A stretch of DNA of 64,000 nt from Actinospineispora spinosispora DSM 44797 (GCF_000429025.1 NZ_AUBB01000026.1:1-64000); one strand, 5' to 3'; positions 25,157 to 33,233 are shown, counted from the stretch's first letter. A program made the numbers and translations. Notes: generated by a model not told the origin, from the sequence alone.

Positions 25157-25816
25157 GTGGTGACGAAACGCCTCGAACCGAGGAAAAGCCCACGTCAGAT
25201 ACGTGCACAGGAGACGAGGCAGCGGCTGCTCGCGGCGGCTGCTCACGTTTTCGCCGAGCACGGCTACGCGGCGGGCACCACGAACCGCATCGCGGAGGCC
25301 GCCGGGCATTCGATCGGCTCGCTGTACCAGTACTTCCCGAACAAGGACGCGATCCTCGCCGAGCTGGTCACCGCGCACGCGGAGGAAGGGCTCACGCTGA
25401 TCCGCCGCAGGCTCGCCGAGGGGCCGCTGCCGGAGACGTTGCACGACAAGCTGACGCTGTTCGTCCGGGCCACCGTCGACCTGCACCGCGACCAGCCCCG
25501 GCTGCACCGTGTGCTGTTCGAGGAGGCGCCGCGTCCGCCGGAGCTGCTGGTGACGCTGCACTCGGCGGAACGGCAGATCGTCGCCATGGCGGCCGCGGTG
25601 CTCGCCGAGGACCCCTCGGTGCGGGTGGCCGACGTCGCCATGGCGGCCCGGCTCGTCGTCGGCGCGATCGAGTCGCTGGTGCACCGGTTCATCGCGTCCG
25701 ACACACCCGACGACACCGAGCGGTTCTCCCGCGAGCTGGTCGCCATGCTGATGCGCTACCTCACCTGCCCAGAATCGCCAGGTCCAGCCGATCCAGCCGG
25801 GCCGGATCGCCGATGA
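25157..25816 (+). CDS. TetR-family regulator divergent from the SRPBCC gene
   Basis: A 219-residue protein; two GTG codons in a row (25157 and 25160) follow GGAGG, and either could be the start. The HTH reads TNRIAEAAGHSIGSLYQYFPNKDAIL, a complete TetR signature. The C-terminal half is a helical ligand domain. The last 56 bases overlap the convergent sigma-factor gene, so the two mRNAs are antisense to each other at their ends. Ligand unknown. Confidence 0.9.
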   Translation: MVTKRLEPRKSPRQIRAQETRQRLLAAAAHVFAEHGYAAGTTNRIAEAAGHSIGSLYQYFPNKDAILAELVTAHAEEGLTLIRRRLAEGPLPETLHDKLTLFVRATVDLHRDQPRLHRVLFEEAPRPPELLVTLHSAERQIVAMAAAVLAEDPSVRVADVAMAARLVVGAIESLVHRFIASDTPDDTERFSRELVAMLMRYLTCPESPGPADPAGPDRR

Positions 25817-26636
25817 CATCGAGCTCGGTGATGCGATCGCCGGAGATCGTGACGGCCATCGCGACCATCAGACGGCCCCCGGGCGCCACGACCAGGCCGA
25901 CCCGTCCGTCGACGAGCGCGGGCACCGAGAACGGCGAACGCCGGGAGAAGAACAGCGCCTGACCGGCCACCTCGGAGGCGCCACGCAGCTCTCGCGGCGT
26001 TCCCTCGGGCGCGGTGAACCCGTCGGTGCGCAGCACCACGTCCGGATCGAGAACGGCGACCAGCGCGTCGAAGTCGCCGCCCCGCGCGGCCGCGAGGAAC
26101 GCGTCCACCACCTCGCGCTGCCGGGTCAGGTCGGGCCGAGGGACCGTCGCGGTGCCCTGCACCCGGCGACGGGCCCGACTGGCCAGCTGGCGGGCGGCGG
26201 CAGGCGAACGGTCCACGATCGGCGCGATCTCCTCGAACGGCATGGCGAACATGTCGTGCAGGACGAACGCGAGCCGCTCGGCCGGCGCCAGCGTCTCCAG
26301 AACCACGAGCAGCGCGAGCCCTACCGAGTCGGCCAGCTCGGCCTGCTGCTCGGGATTCGGGTCGGTCGAGGGACTCTCCGGGGCGATGTCGTCCAGCGGC
26401 TCCTCCCGGCGGGTGGAACGGGAGCGCAGCATGTTGAGCGACACGCGCGCGACGACCGTGGTCAACCAGCCCGCGAGGTTCTGGACATCCTGGGTGTCCG
26501 ATCGGCTCAGCCGCAGCCAGGCCTCCTGCACGGCGTCGTCCGCCTCGCCGGTCGAGCCGAGCATGCGGTACGCGACCGCGTGCAGATGGCCCCGCTGCTC
26601 CTCGAAGTGTCGCGCCAGCCAGTCGTTCTCATCCAT
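25761..26636 (-). CDS. sigJ: ECF-type sigma factor, SigJ/ECF41-like with C-terminal SnoaL-like domain
   Basis: A 291-residue sigma factor. The ATG has TAGGAGG seven bases upstream. Residues 10-165 hold regions 2 and 4 (AYRMLGSTGEADDAVQEAWLRLS; AFVLHDMFAMPFEEIAPIV). The remaining ~120 residues are a SnoaL/NTF2-like extension, with DVIGDPARL near the end where ECF41 proteins usually have NPDKL. Such sigma factors lack a separate anti-sigma factor and are controlled by this extension. The divergent FAD oxidoreductase is the natural target, as ECF41 genes sit next to oxidoreductase genes. The name sigJ is by family only. Confidence 0.85.
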   Translation of the reverse strand: MDENDWLARHFEEQRGHLHAVAYRMLGSTGEADDAVQEAWLRLSRSDTQDVQNLAGWLTTVVARVSLNMLRSRSTRREEPLDDIAPESPSTDPNPEQQAELADSVGLALLVVLETLAPAERLAFVLHDMFAMPFEEIAPIVDRSPAAARQLASRARRRVQGTATVPRPDLTRQREVVDAFLAAARGGDFDALVAVLDPDVVLRTDGFTAPEGTPRELRGASEVAGQALFFSRRSPFSVPALVDGRVGLVVAPGGRLMVAMAVTISGDRITELDVIGDPARLDRLDLAILGR

Positions 26637-26803
26637 TGCGGTACCTCCTACCCGACTGACCCGCCGCGCCGCTGAGATGTGACTGTCCGTTCGAGAGAGC
26701 TTTCCTCCTCCCAGCGGGCGATGTGCGACGGGTGTCACACACACCACACTGGATCTTCGGCTGATCGGCGTACGTCTGGTCACCTGTGCGTGAGGACGTG
26801 TGG

Positions 26804-28144
26804 ATGGAAGCCCGGGACGTGGTGGTCGTGGGGGCCGGCATCGCCGGTCTGACGGCCGCTCGCGAGCTGCGCGCCCGGGGCTACCGGCCGGTGGTGCTGG
26901 AGGGCGACGCCGTCCCGGGCGGCCGGGTACGCACCCGGGTGCTGGACGGTGCCAGGGTGGAGCTCGGCGGCGCCGTCGTCACCCGGGCGCACACCGGGAT
27001 GTGCACGCTCGTCGACCAGCTCGGTCTCGCGGGTGACGCGATCGAACCGGAGTCCCGGTACAACGCGGCGGTGCGGCGCGACGGCGTCTGGCATCACGTC
27101 GACCACGGCGGCCTGCGCGGGCTGCTGGGGTTCTCCGCGATGAGCGTCAGGGACCGGCTCTCGCTGCTGACCGGCGCGGCCCCTGCCGTGCTCGGACGCG
27201 CGGACCTCGGTGACGTCCTGACCAGCGCGAATCTCGACATCCGATCGATGGGCGAGGTGATCAGCAGGTCAGCTGCCACCTTCTACGCCGGTGTGCTGAC
27301 CGGCCTGTTCTGGGGCGTCGAGCCGCACGAGGTGTCCCACACGCTGCTGCCGCACTGCCCGAGCATGGTGCGCGAACGGCCGGTTGAGCTGCGCGGTGGC
27401 GCGGCGTCGGTGATCGACGAGCTGGCCGCGCCACTGGACGTCCGGTGCGGGGTGACGGTCTCCCGGATCGAGGAGACCGAGGACGGGGTGCGGGTCGACG
27501 CACACGGCACCGAGGGTGAGCTCGCGTTCCTGAGCCGCGCGGCCATCCTCGCGACCGACGCGCACACCGCGGCACGGCTCTGGCCCGGTGCGCCCGCGCC
27601 GACGCGCGAGTTCCTGAGCACGGTGCGGTACTCGCGGGCGGACTTCGTCCACTTCAGGACGAGCAGCCCGGTCGGCCCCACCAACTCGACCGGCGCGCCG
27701 CTGGCGATGGCGACCCTGCCCGCGACCGGGCGCGGCGACCGCATGATCGGGATCATCCGCTACCTCGACCACCGCGCGCCGACCGGCGGCCTGGTCTGTG
27801 TCCGGGCCGCGCCGCACAGCGGAGCCGAGGCGCTCTCCGACGCCGCGCTGGGCGACCGGTTCGAGGCCGAGCTGCTCGAGCTGAGCCCCCGGATGGCCGA
27901 GCGGATCACCGCCCGCCACGTGGGACGCCAGCGGCGGTTCGTGCCGATCTTCGAACCCGGCTACATCGCCAGGCTGACCCGGCTGCGGTCGACGCTGTCC
28001 TCCGGCTCGGTCGACCTCGCGGGGGACTACCTGCACGCGCCCTGCCTGGAGGGTGCGCTGCGCAGCGGCACCCGAGCCGCCGCCCGCACGCTGCGCAGGC
28101 TGGCGACGATCCCCGCCGTCGGTGTCGGGGCCTGCGCCCGCTAG
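26804..28144 (+). CDS. FAD-dependent oxidoreductase (protoporphyrinogen oxidase / amine oxidase type)
   Basis: A 446-residue flavoprotein. The ATG at 26804 follows GAGGA and starts MEARDVVVVGAG, the dinucleotide-binding GxGxxG; a GTG 18 bases earlier is less likely. The second flavin element GGRVRTRVLDG and a C-terminal GDYLHAPCLEGALRSG complete the FAD site. The middle part is the substrate domain, and residues TFYAGVLTGLFWG may pack against it. Family members oxidise protoporphyrinogen, amines or carotenoid precursors; no heme or carotenoid genes adjoin. It is divergent from the sigma factor across 167 bases. Confidence 0.85.
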   Translation: MEARDVVVVGAGIAGLTAARELRARGYRPVVLEGDAVPGGRVRTRVLDGARVELGGAVVTRAHTGMCTLVDQLGLAGDAIEPESRYNAAVRRDGVWHHVDHGGLRGLLGFSAMSVRDRLSLLTGAAPAVLGRADLGDVLTSANLDIRSMGEVISRSAATFYAGVLTGLFWGVEPHEVSHTLLPHCPSMVRERPVELRGGAASVIDELAAPLDVRCGVTVSRIEETEDGVRVDAHGTEGELAFLSRAAILATDAHTAARLWPGAPAPTREFLSTVRYSRADFVHFRTSSPVGPTNSTGAPLAMATLPATGRGDRMIGIIRYLDHRAPTGGLVCVRAAPHSGAEALSDAALGDRFEAELLELSPRMAERITARHVGRQRRFVPIFEPGYIARLTRLRSTLSSGSVDLAGDYLHAPCLEGALRSGTRAAARTLRRLATIPAVGVGACAR

Positions 28145-28156
28145 CCGGTTGCACCA

Positions 28157-28223
28157 CGTCGCAGAGCCTCGTGTCGCGTCGCGGATGTTGCAGCGTCTGC
28201 GACGCGACATCACGGTCTGCGAG
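28157..28223. repeat. CGCAGAGC inverted-repeat element, copy 1
   Basis: Outer arms TCGCAGAG and CTGCGA enclose the long stem GTCGCGTCGC...GCGACGCGAC. Copies at 33332 and 55523 share the plan. It is downstream of the FAD gene, but a rightward gene follows, so it may be a terminator or a mobile palindrome. Confidence 0.7.
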
Positions 28224-28337
28224 GCGCGCGGTTCAGCCTGGTGAGCCGTGTCAGGACCGTGTCAGGACGCACCGTCACGGCGTCAACGACACGTCAGCGG
28301 TGTGGTGCGAGCGGACCGCGCGAGGTGCGCTGGGGTC

Positions 28338-28862
28338 GTGGACGAGGTCATCGCGCGAGTGGTCGTGGGAGTGAGCGGTTCGGTGGGCAGCCTGGCCGCG
28401 CTGCGCCGGGCGGTCGCCGAGGCCCGTGCCCGGCGGGCGGTCCTGTGGTCGGTGCTGGTGTGGGACGCGGGTGACGACCGTACGGTCCGGCGGGACCCGG
28501 TCGCCGAGGTCTTCCGGGTGTGGGAGGCGGACGCGCTGGTGCGGCTGCACGCCGCCTGGGAGCAGGCGGTCGGGGCCGTCCCCACCGATCCGGCGACCCG
28601 GCTGTTCATCGCGCCGGGCCGGCCCGGGCCGACGCTGACCCGGATCGCCGACCGCGCGGACGACCTGCTCGTGGTCGGTTCGGGCACCGGCGGACCGTTC
28701 CGGCGGCTGCGCGGCGGTTCGGTCGCCGCCCAGTGCGCCGCGCACGCCCGGTGCTGTGTGCTCGCGGTGCCACCTCCCGCGTGGGAACGGGACCTCGGCC
28801 GAGGACCGGTCAGCCGGCTGCTCGCGCGCCGCCGCCTGGTGCAGGAGCTGACCCGGCCCTAG
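28338..28862 (+). CDS. Universal stress protein family (UspA domain)
   Basis: A 174-residue protein. The GTG at 28338 gives VDEVIARVVVGVSGSVGS, the first strand of the Usp fold; a longer frame upstream is not conserved in type. The ATP-binding motif is present: VVGSGTGGPFRRLRGGS followed by VAAQCAAHARCCVLAV, matching the G-2x-G-9x-G(S/T) pattern. A C-terminal Arg-rich tail is unusual. A single-domain, ATP-binding stress protein is likely, acting in dormancy or oxidative stress. Three to four bases overlap the convergent cupin gene. Confidence 0.8.
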   Translation: MDEVIARVVVGVSGSVGSLAALRRAVAEARARRAVLWSVLVWDAGDDRTVRRDPVAEVFRVWEADALVRLHAAWEQAVGAVPTDPATRLFIAPGRPGPTLTRIADRADDLLVVGSGTGGPFRRLRGGSVAAQCAAHARCCVLAVPPPAWERDLGRGPVSRLLARRRLVQELTRP

Positions 28863-29248
28863 CCTGCCCGCCCATCGGTGACGACGACGAACTTCTCGAA
28901 CGGCTCGTGAAACGTCCAACGGGTCATCGTGCCCTTCTTGAACGAGTACAGGTCACCGGCGTTCAGCTCGACCGTCTCGCCGGTGTCGACGAGCTCGATG
29001 GTCACGCGGCCCCGGACGACGTAACCCGACTCGTCCCCCATCGGAACGTCGTAGAGCGGTGACGTCGTCGCCCCGACCCGCCAGAACGCCGCGACGTGGA
29101 CCGTGCCGTCGTACGCGGTGCTGCGCTGGACGGCGATCTCGCCGAACGTGCGGGTACGTCCGGTGCCCCCGGCCTCCGGGTACTCGAACGGGACGAACTC
29201 GGACGCGGCGCTGTCGGCGATGACGTGCGTCCACGCTGCGGTGGTCAT
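28859..29248 (-). CDS. Cupin domain protein (DUF861-like)
   Basis: A 129-residue single-cupin protein. The barrel elements are DESGYVVRGRVTIELVD and AGDLYSFKKGTMTRWTFHEPFEK, which fit the (S)-ureidoglycine aminohydrolase-like cupin (DUF861) pattern. Metal-binding His and Glu are partly replaced, so enzymatic activity is uncertain. It is divergent from the AraC-type gene, with 113 bases between, and may be its regulated target. The ATG begins after a ribosome site with GAGGAG. Confidence 0.8.
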   Translation of the reverse strand: MTTAAWTHVIADSAASEFVPFEYPEAGGTGRTRTFGEIAVQRSTAYDGTVHVAAFWRVGATTSPLYDVPMGDESGYVVRGRVTIELVDTGETVELNAGDLYSFKKGTMTRWTFHEPFEKFVVVTDGRAG

Positions 29249-29314
29249 GGTCTGCTCCTCTGATTGACGTGCACACCCGTTCGGCGAAAGGTAGGACGTC
29301 GCGGAGTGACCTGG

Positions 29315-29358
29315 TCGACGGTTCGCGCACGGAGCATCGACGGTTCGCGCAGGGAGGC
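29315..29358. promoter_or_regulatory. Tandem 22-bp direct repeat before the AraC-type gene
   Basis: TCGACGGTTCGCGCA at 29315-29329 recurs at 29337-29351, a period of 22 bases, i.e. two helical turns, with near-identical flanks. The second copy runs into the ribosome site of the AraC gene. AraC-type regulators commonly bind such direct half-site pairs. Confidence 0.55.
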
Positions 29359-29361
29359 CTC

Positions 29362-30255
29362 ATGCAGGTGGTCACGGACAGCCCCGCGCGGTGGGCCCAG
29401 ATCATCACGGACAGCTTCATCTCGTTGCGCGTCCGAGGCGCGGACGACGGTTTCGAGGGTTCGCTGCGCCGGTGCGACCTGGGTGGCGGCGTGCGGCTGA
29501 CCGCCGTCGGGACGCGGCGGTGCCGGGTGTGCCGGGACGAGAGCGGCGTGCGCGCGGACGGGTCCGACGACCTGCTCCTGCTGTCCCCGCTCACCGGCAC
29601 GGCGACCGTTCGGCAGGAGGGCACCGAGCAGGTCATCGGGCCTGGTTCGGCGTCCGTGCACGTCGCCGACCGGCCCTACGAGCTGGAGTTCGACGGGCCC
29701 AGCCAGGTGATCGTCCTGCAGGCGCCGCGCACGATCGTCCCGTCCTCGGCGCTCGTCTCTCCCGAACGGCGCCGCAGTCCGTCCCGCGGCGGCCTGGTCC
29801 GGGTCTTCCGCGCCTTCGCCACCGAGCTGCTGGCCGCGACCGAGGAGCTCTCCGCGCGGGACCGCGACGAGCTGGGCGTGACGGCGGCGGGACTCGCGGT
29901 GAGCGTGCTGGGCGCCGCGCGGCCCGAGCCGACGCGCCACCTGGTGACGACCGCGCGGGCGTTCGTCCACGACAACCTCGCCGACCCCGACCTGAGCCCC
30001 TCGACGATCGCCGCGCACTGCCGAGTGTCCGTGCGCCTGCTCCAGCTCGCCTTCGCCGAGGACGGCGGCAGCCCGGCCGCGTACATCCGGGCCGAGCGGG
30101 TACGGGCCGCTCAACGGCTGCTCGGCGACGGGCGCTACTCGGCGCTGTCGGTCGGTCAGGTCGCGCGCAGGGTCGGGTTCACCGACGTCACCGTGTTCAT
30201 CCGGGTCTTCACCCGCCGGACCGGCTCGACGCCGGGACGCTGGCGGGTCCGCTGA
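29362..30255 (+). CDS. AraC-family regulator
   Basis: A 297-residue protein; the ATG has AGGGAGG upstream. Residues 1-180 are a cupin-like AraC-binding (type 6) sensing domain with a GADDGFEGSLRRCDLG start. Residues ~195-295 are a double helix-turn-helix (IAAHCRVSVRLLQLAFAEDG and VARRVGFTDVTVFIRVFTRR). It diverges from a cupin gene and sits next to a 22-bp tandem direct repeat, so self-regulation and control of the cupin gene are both plausible. Effector unknown. Confidence 0.88.
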   Translation: MQVVTDSPARWAQIITDSFISLRVRGADDGFEGSLRRCDLGGGVRLTAVGTRRCRVCRDESGVRADGSDDLLLLSPLTGTATVRQEGTEQVIGPGSASVHVADRPYELEFDGPSQVIVLQAPRTIVPSSALVSPERRRSPSRGGLVRVFRAFATELLAATEELSARDRDELGVTAAGLAVSVLGAARPEPTRHLVTTARAFVHDNLADPDLSPSTIAAHCRVSVRLLQLAFAEDGGSPAAYIRAERVRAAQRLLGDGRYSALSVGQVARRVGFTDVTVFIRVFTRRTGSTPGRWRVR

Positions 30256-30274
30256 GTTCAGTGGTTGCTTTATT

Positions 30275-30286
30275 CAGCGCTCGCTG
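30275..30286. promoter_or_regulatory. Palindrome before the CmtR-like gene
   Basis: CAGCGCTCGCTG is a palindrome with 10 of 12 bases paired, 12 bases before the GTG of the metalloregulator. ArsR-family repressors bind palindromes at such places. Confidence 0.45.
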
Positions 30287-30298
30287 TACTGTTGAGTC

Positions 30299-30628
30299 GT
30301 GGAGACGTTGACGCACGGCGAGGTGCTCGCCCGGTTCGGACACGCGCTGTCCGACCCGATCCGGTCACGGTTGCTGCTGGCCCTGCGGGAGGCTCCCGGA
30401 TACCCGGCCCAGCTCGCGGAGCTGCTGGGTACCTCGCGGCAGAACCTGTCCAACCATCTGGCCTGCCTGCGCGGGTGCGGGCTCGTCGTGGCGGTGCCCG
30501 AGGGCAGGCGCTCCCGGTACGAGCTCGCCGACCCTCGGCTCGCGCATGCGCTCGGTGACCTGCTGGGCGTCGTGCTGGCCGTCGACCCGGCGTGCTGCCC
30601 CGGCAGCGGCGACGCGGAGTGCTGCTGA
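30299..30628 (+). CDS. ArsR-family metalloregulator, CmtR-like
   Basis: A 109-residue winged-helix repressor with a GTG start. The recognition helix is TSRQNLSNHLACLRGCGLV, with Cys56 and Cys60 in the same C-x3-C arrangement that binds cadmium and lead in mycobacterial CmtR; DPACC and AECC at the C-terminus provide further thiols, more than the single Cys of CmtR. The usual N-terminal CxC is absent. It overlaps the next gene (TGATG, one shared base), a cation transporter, so they are translated together. A palindrome precedes it. Confidence 0.88.
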   Translation: METLTHGEVLARFGHALSDPIRSRLLLALREAPGYPAQLAELLGTSRQNLSNHLACLRGCGLVVAVPEGRRSRYELADPRLAHALGDLLGVVLAVDPACCPGSGDAECC

Positions 30629-31257
30629 TGACGGCCCCGGCCCGGCTGGCCACCCGGATCCGGTGGCTGGTCGCCGCGACGATCACCTACAACGTGGTCG
30701 AGGCGGTCGTCGCGATCAGCGCCGGCGCCGCCGCGTCCTCCACGGCGTTGATCGGATTCGGGCTGGACTCGGTCATCGAGGTGTCCTCGGCGGCCGCGGT
30801 GGCCTGGCAGTTCGCCGCCACGGACCACGCCAGACGGGAGCGGACCGCGCTGCGGATCATCGCGGTGTCCTTCTTCGCGCTCGCCGCCTACGTCACGGTC
30901 GAGTCCGGGCGGGCGCTGCTGGGCGCCGAACGTGCCGAGCACTCCACGGTGGGGTTGGTGCTCGCCGCGCTGTCATTGCTGATCATGCCCGTATTGTCGA
31001 GCCTGCAGCGTCGGGCCGGGCGGGAGCTGGGCTCGGCCAGTGCGGTCGCCGACTCCAAGCAGACCCTGCTGTGCACGTACCTGTCGGCGGTGCTGCTGGT
31101 CGGGCTCGGGGTCAACAGCCTGTTCGGCTGGTGGTGGGCCGACCCGGTGGCCGCGCTGGTCATCGCCGCCGTCGCGCTGAAGGAAGGCCGCGACGCATGG
31201 CGCGGTCAGCACTGCTGCGCGGTCGGAGTCCCGGATCGTTCCGGTGAGTGCTGCTGA
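30628..31257 (+). CDS. Cation diffusion-type transporter paired with the CmtR-like repressor
   Basis: A 209-residue integral membrane protein with about six helices (WLVAATITYNVVEAVVA; LRIIAVSFFALAAYV; LVLAALSLLIMPVL). The acidic residues GFGLDSVIE in helix 2 and ADSKQTLLC in helix 5 look like the metal site of the CDF family; the usual histidines are replaced by Asp, Ser and a Cys. It ends in GECC and has HCC before that, giving metal-binding thiols near the C-terminus. No large cytosolic domain follows, so it is short for CDF exporters. The repressor upstream implies cadmium, lead or similar as substrate. Confidence 0.8.
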   Translation: MTAPARLATRIRWLVAATITYNVVEAVVAISAGAAASSTALIGFGLDSVIEVSSAAAVAWQFAATDHARRERTALRIIAVSFFALAAYVTVESGRALLGAERAEHSTVGLVLAALSLLIMPVLSSLQRRAGRELGSASAVADSKQTLLCTYLSAVLLVGLGVNSLFGWWWADPVAALVIAAVALKEGRDAWRGQHCCAVGVPDRSGECC

Positions 31258-32093
31258 GCGAGCACTCGACGGGTCAGCGCGCGAACGGACGCCGAGATCT
31301 CGGGGGTGAGGAACTGGAGCAGGTCCTTCGACGGCGCGCCGTCCGGACCGAGCACCAGCCCGGTCGCGCCGTCGAACGCCGGGTCGGTCGCGGCGGCGAC
31401 GATCGGCCGAGCACCCTCGGCGGCGGGACGCAGGCCCCGCTGAATCTCGTCCCAGAGACCCCGCAACGCGGGCGGCAGGATCTCCGGGGTCATCGCGGCG
31501 GCGTTCGGCGTCGCCGCCGCTGCCGGACCGAGCGGATCGACGACGAACACGCTGATGCCGCTCCCGCTCAGCCGCTCGGCCAGGTCCAGGGCGTGCGCGA
31601 GGTGCGCGAGCTTCGCCCGGCCGGTGACCGCCATCCCGTAGTACTCCCCACCCTCCTCGACCTCGGTGTACGTCGGCGATCCGTCGACCACGGTGATCGA
31701 CGACGAGCTGACCTCGATGATCCGGCTGGGAGCACCCGCCTTCAGCGCGTCGATCAGCGCATCGGTCAGCACGGTGGGGGACAGATGGTTCAGCGCGAAC
31801 GCGGCCTCGATCCCGTCAACGGTCTCCCAGCGTGTCGACCACATGCCGCCGACGTTGTTCACCAGCAGCCGCAGCGGGCCTTCCCCGGCGAGGCGCGCAC
31901 CGAGCGCGCGCACCTCGTCCAGTGACGAAAGATCGGCACGCAGGAACCGGGTGTCCCCGCCGATGGCCCCGACGGCGGCCTCGCCGTGGTCCGGGTCCCG
32001 GCCGACGACCGTGACGGCGTACCCCTGCCGCCGCAGCTCCATGGCCACGTGGAAGCCGATACCCCTCGTACCGCCGGTGACGACTGCTCTCAT
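31206..32093 (-). CDS. SDR-family protein lacking the catalytic tyrosine
   Basis: A 295-residue short-chain dehydrogenase/reductase-like protein. The NAD(P) motif TGGTRGIG and the NNVGG loop are intact, as is a strand ending in IIEVSSSS. At the YxxxK position the sequence reads TGRAKLAHL: Lys is kept but the catalytic Tyr is Thr. Retinol-dehydrogenase-like SDRs normally have YGQSKLAN here. This protein may bind cofactor without the usual chemistry, or use a different acid. It diverges from the LysR gene and ends inside the cation-transporter gene, a 52-base overlap. Confidence 0.85.
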   Translation of the reverse strand: MRAVVTGGTRGIGFHVAMELRRQGYAVTVVGRDPDHGEAAVGAIGGDTRFLRADLSSLDEVRALGARLAGEGPLRLLVNNVGGMWSTRWETVDGIEAAFALNHLSPTVLTDALIDALKAGAPSRIIEVSSSSITVVDGSPTYTEVEEGGEYYGMAVTGRAKLAHLAHALDLAERLSGSGISVFVVDPLGPAAAATPNAAAMTPEILPPALRGLWDEIQRGLRPAAEGARPIVAAATDPAFDGATGLVLGPDGAPSKDLLQFLTPEISASVRALTRRVLAQQHSPERSGTPTAQQC

Positions 32094-32175
32094 CGACCCC
32101 TCCGCTCGTCCTGCCGATGTCGCCAGCACACAGGACGAGCAGTCGCGGTGTCCAAGGCCGCTGTGGGATGACGCC

Positions 32176-33084
32176 ATGCCCGCCCGGCATCGCCGCTGGT
32201 CTGGCACGCTGGAGGGTGTGGAGCCGGAGATCGAGCTGAGGCATTTCCGCTACGTCCTGGCCGTCGCCGAGGAGGGCACGTTCACCGGCGCGGCCGCGCG
32301 GCTGGGCATGACCCAACCGGCGCTGTCCCGGGCGATCCGGGCGGTGGAGACCATGCTCGGCGCGGACCTGTTCGTGCGTGACCGGCACGGCGCGACGCTG
32401 ACGGACGCGGGCAGGGCACTGCGCGACGACGCCCGCGCCGTCGACGATGCCGCCCGGGCGGCGGTCACCCGGGCGACCGCCGCCCGGGGCACGCGGCAGC
32501 TGCGGGTCACCGCGCGTGCCTGCGACATCGACGCGCTGGAGGCTCTCGTCGTCGCCTACAACGCCGAGCATCCCGGTCGCGTTCGGGCGGCGGTGGTGGA
32601 CGGGTCCGCGCAGGTGGAGGAGGTGCGCACCGGAGTGACGGACGTGACGCTGGTGCGTTCACCGATGGACTTCCGGGGCCTGGACAGCGACCTGTTCCGC
32701 GCAGACCCGCGCGTCGCGCTGCTCCCCGACGATCACCCGCTGGCGACGCGCCGGGTGATCGAACGCGCCGAGCTCGACGGCGCGACGATCCCGACCTGGT
32801 CCGGGGACACGCCCGCGCAGACCGCCTACTGGACCGGCACGGACCTGGCCCCACACGCGTGGACGCCCGGCCCGTCCGTGTCGGACGCGGCACAGTACGT
32901 CGCCGGCATCCGGCTGGGCGGCGCGATCGGATTCGTCCCGGAGTCGTTGCTGCCGGAGCTGGTGCTGCGCGGCATCAGCGTCGTCCAGGTGGCCGGCCTG
33001 TCCGCGAGCGAGCTGCGGATCGTGTGGGCCCCGTCGGCGACCTCACAGGAGACGGCGAGCTTCGTCCGGCACGCGACCCGTTAG
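32176..33084 (+). CDS. LysR-family regulator
   Basis: About 302 residues from the ATG at 32176, which has GGGA eight bases upstream; a GTG at 32218 would start nearer the HTH but has no spacing for a ribosome site. The helix-turn-helix is FRYVLAVAEEGTFTGAAARLGMTQ, followed by the linker helix PALSRAIRAVETMLGADLFVR. The rest is the effector domain. It diverges from the SDR gene across 82 bases, the standard arrangement for LysR and its target. The stop overlaps the convergent small membrane gene by three bases. Confidence 0.88.
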   Translation: MPARHRRWSGTLEGVEPEIELRHFRYVLAVAEEGTFTGAAARLGMTQPALSRAIRAVETMLGADLFVRDRHGATLTDAGRALRDDARAVDDAARAAVTRATAARGTRQLRVTARACDIDALEALVVAYNAEHPGRVRAAVVDGSAQVEEVRTGVTDVTLVRSPMDFRGLDSDLFRADPRVALLPDDHPLATRRVIERAELDGATIPTWSGDTPAQTAYWTGTDLAPHAWTPGPSVSDAAQYVAGIRLGGAIGFVPESLLPELVLRGISVVQVAGLSASELRIVWAPSATSQETASFVRHATR

Positions 33085-33233
33085 CGGCGCAGGCCGGACG
33101 CGCCCGCGCCGAGAGCAAGACCCACCGCGACGAGCCACCACATGCCCGTCACGATGCTGGCGACCACACCGATGATCAAGCCGGTACCGGCGGTCAGCAC
33201 GAACCGGTTGCGACCGCGCGTGGAATCACTCAT
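33081..33233 (-). CDS. Small membrane protein (50 residues)
   Basis: An ATG-started frame beginning MSDSTRGRNRFVLTAG, with two hydrophobic stretches (VLTAGTGLIIGVVASIVTGM and WWLVAVGLALGAGASG) and Arg-rich ends. It would make a two-helix hairpin in the membrane. TATCGT six to eleven bases upstream could be a -10 for a leaderless transcript. Its stop overlaps the LysR gene's end. No homologue is known to me, and it is too short for most gene-finders. Confidence 0.55.
   Translation of the reverse strand: MSDSTRGRNRFVLTAGTGLIIGVVASIVTGMWWLVAVGLALGAGASGLRR

Noticed and set aside
26733..26776. TGTCACA and CGTC between the sigma factor and FAD gene as an ECF41 promoter
   Set aside because: TGTCACA is present at 26733 but the nearest CGTC is about 33 bases away, far from the usual ~16. 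Not a convincing promoter.
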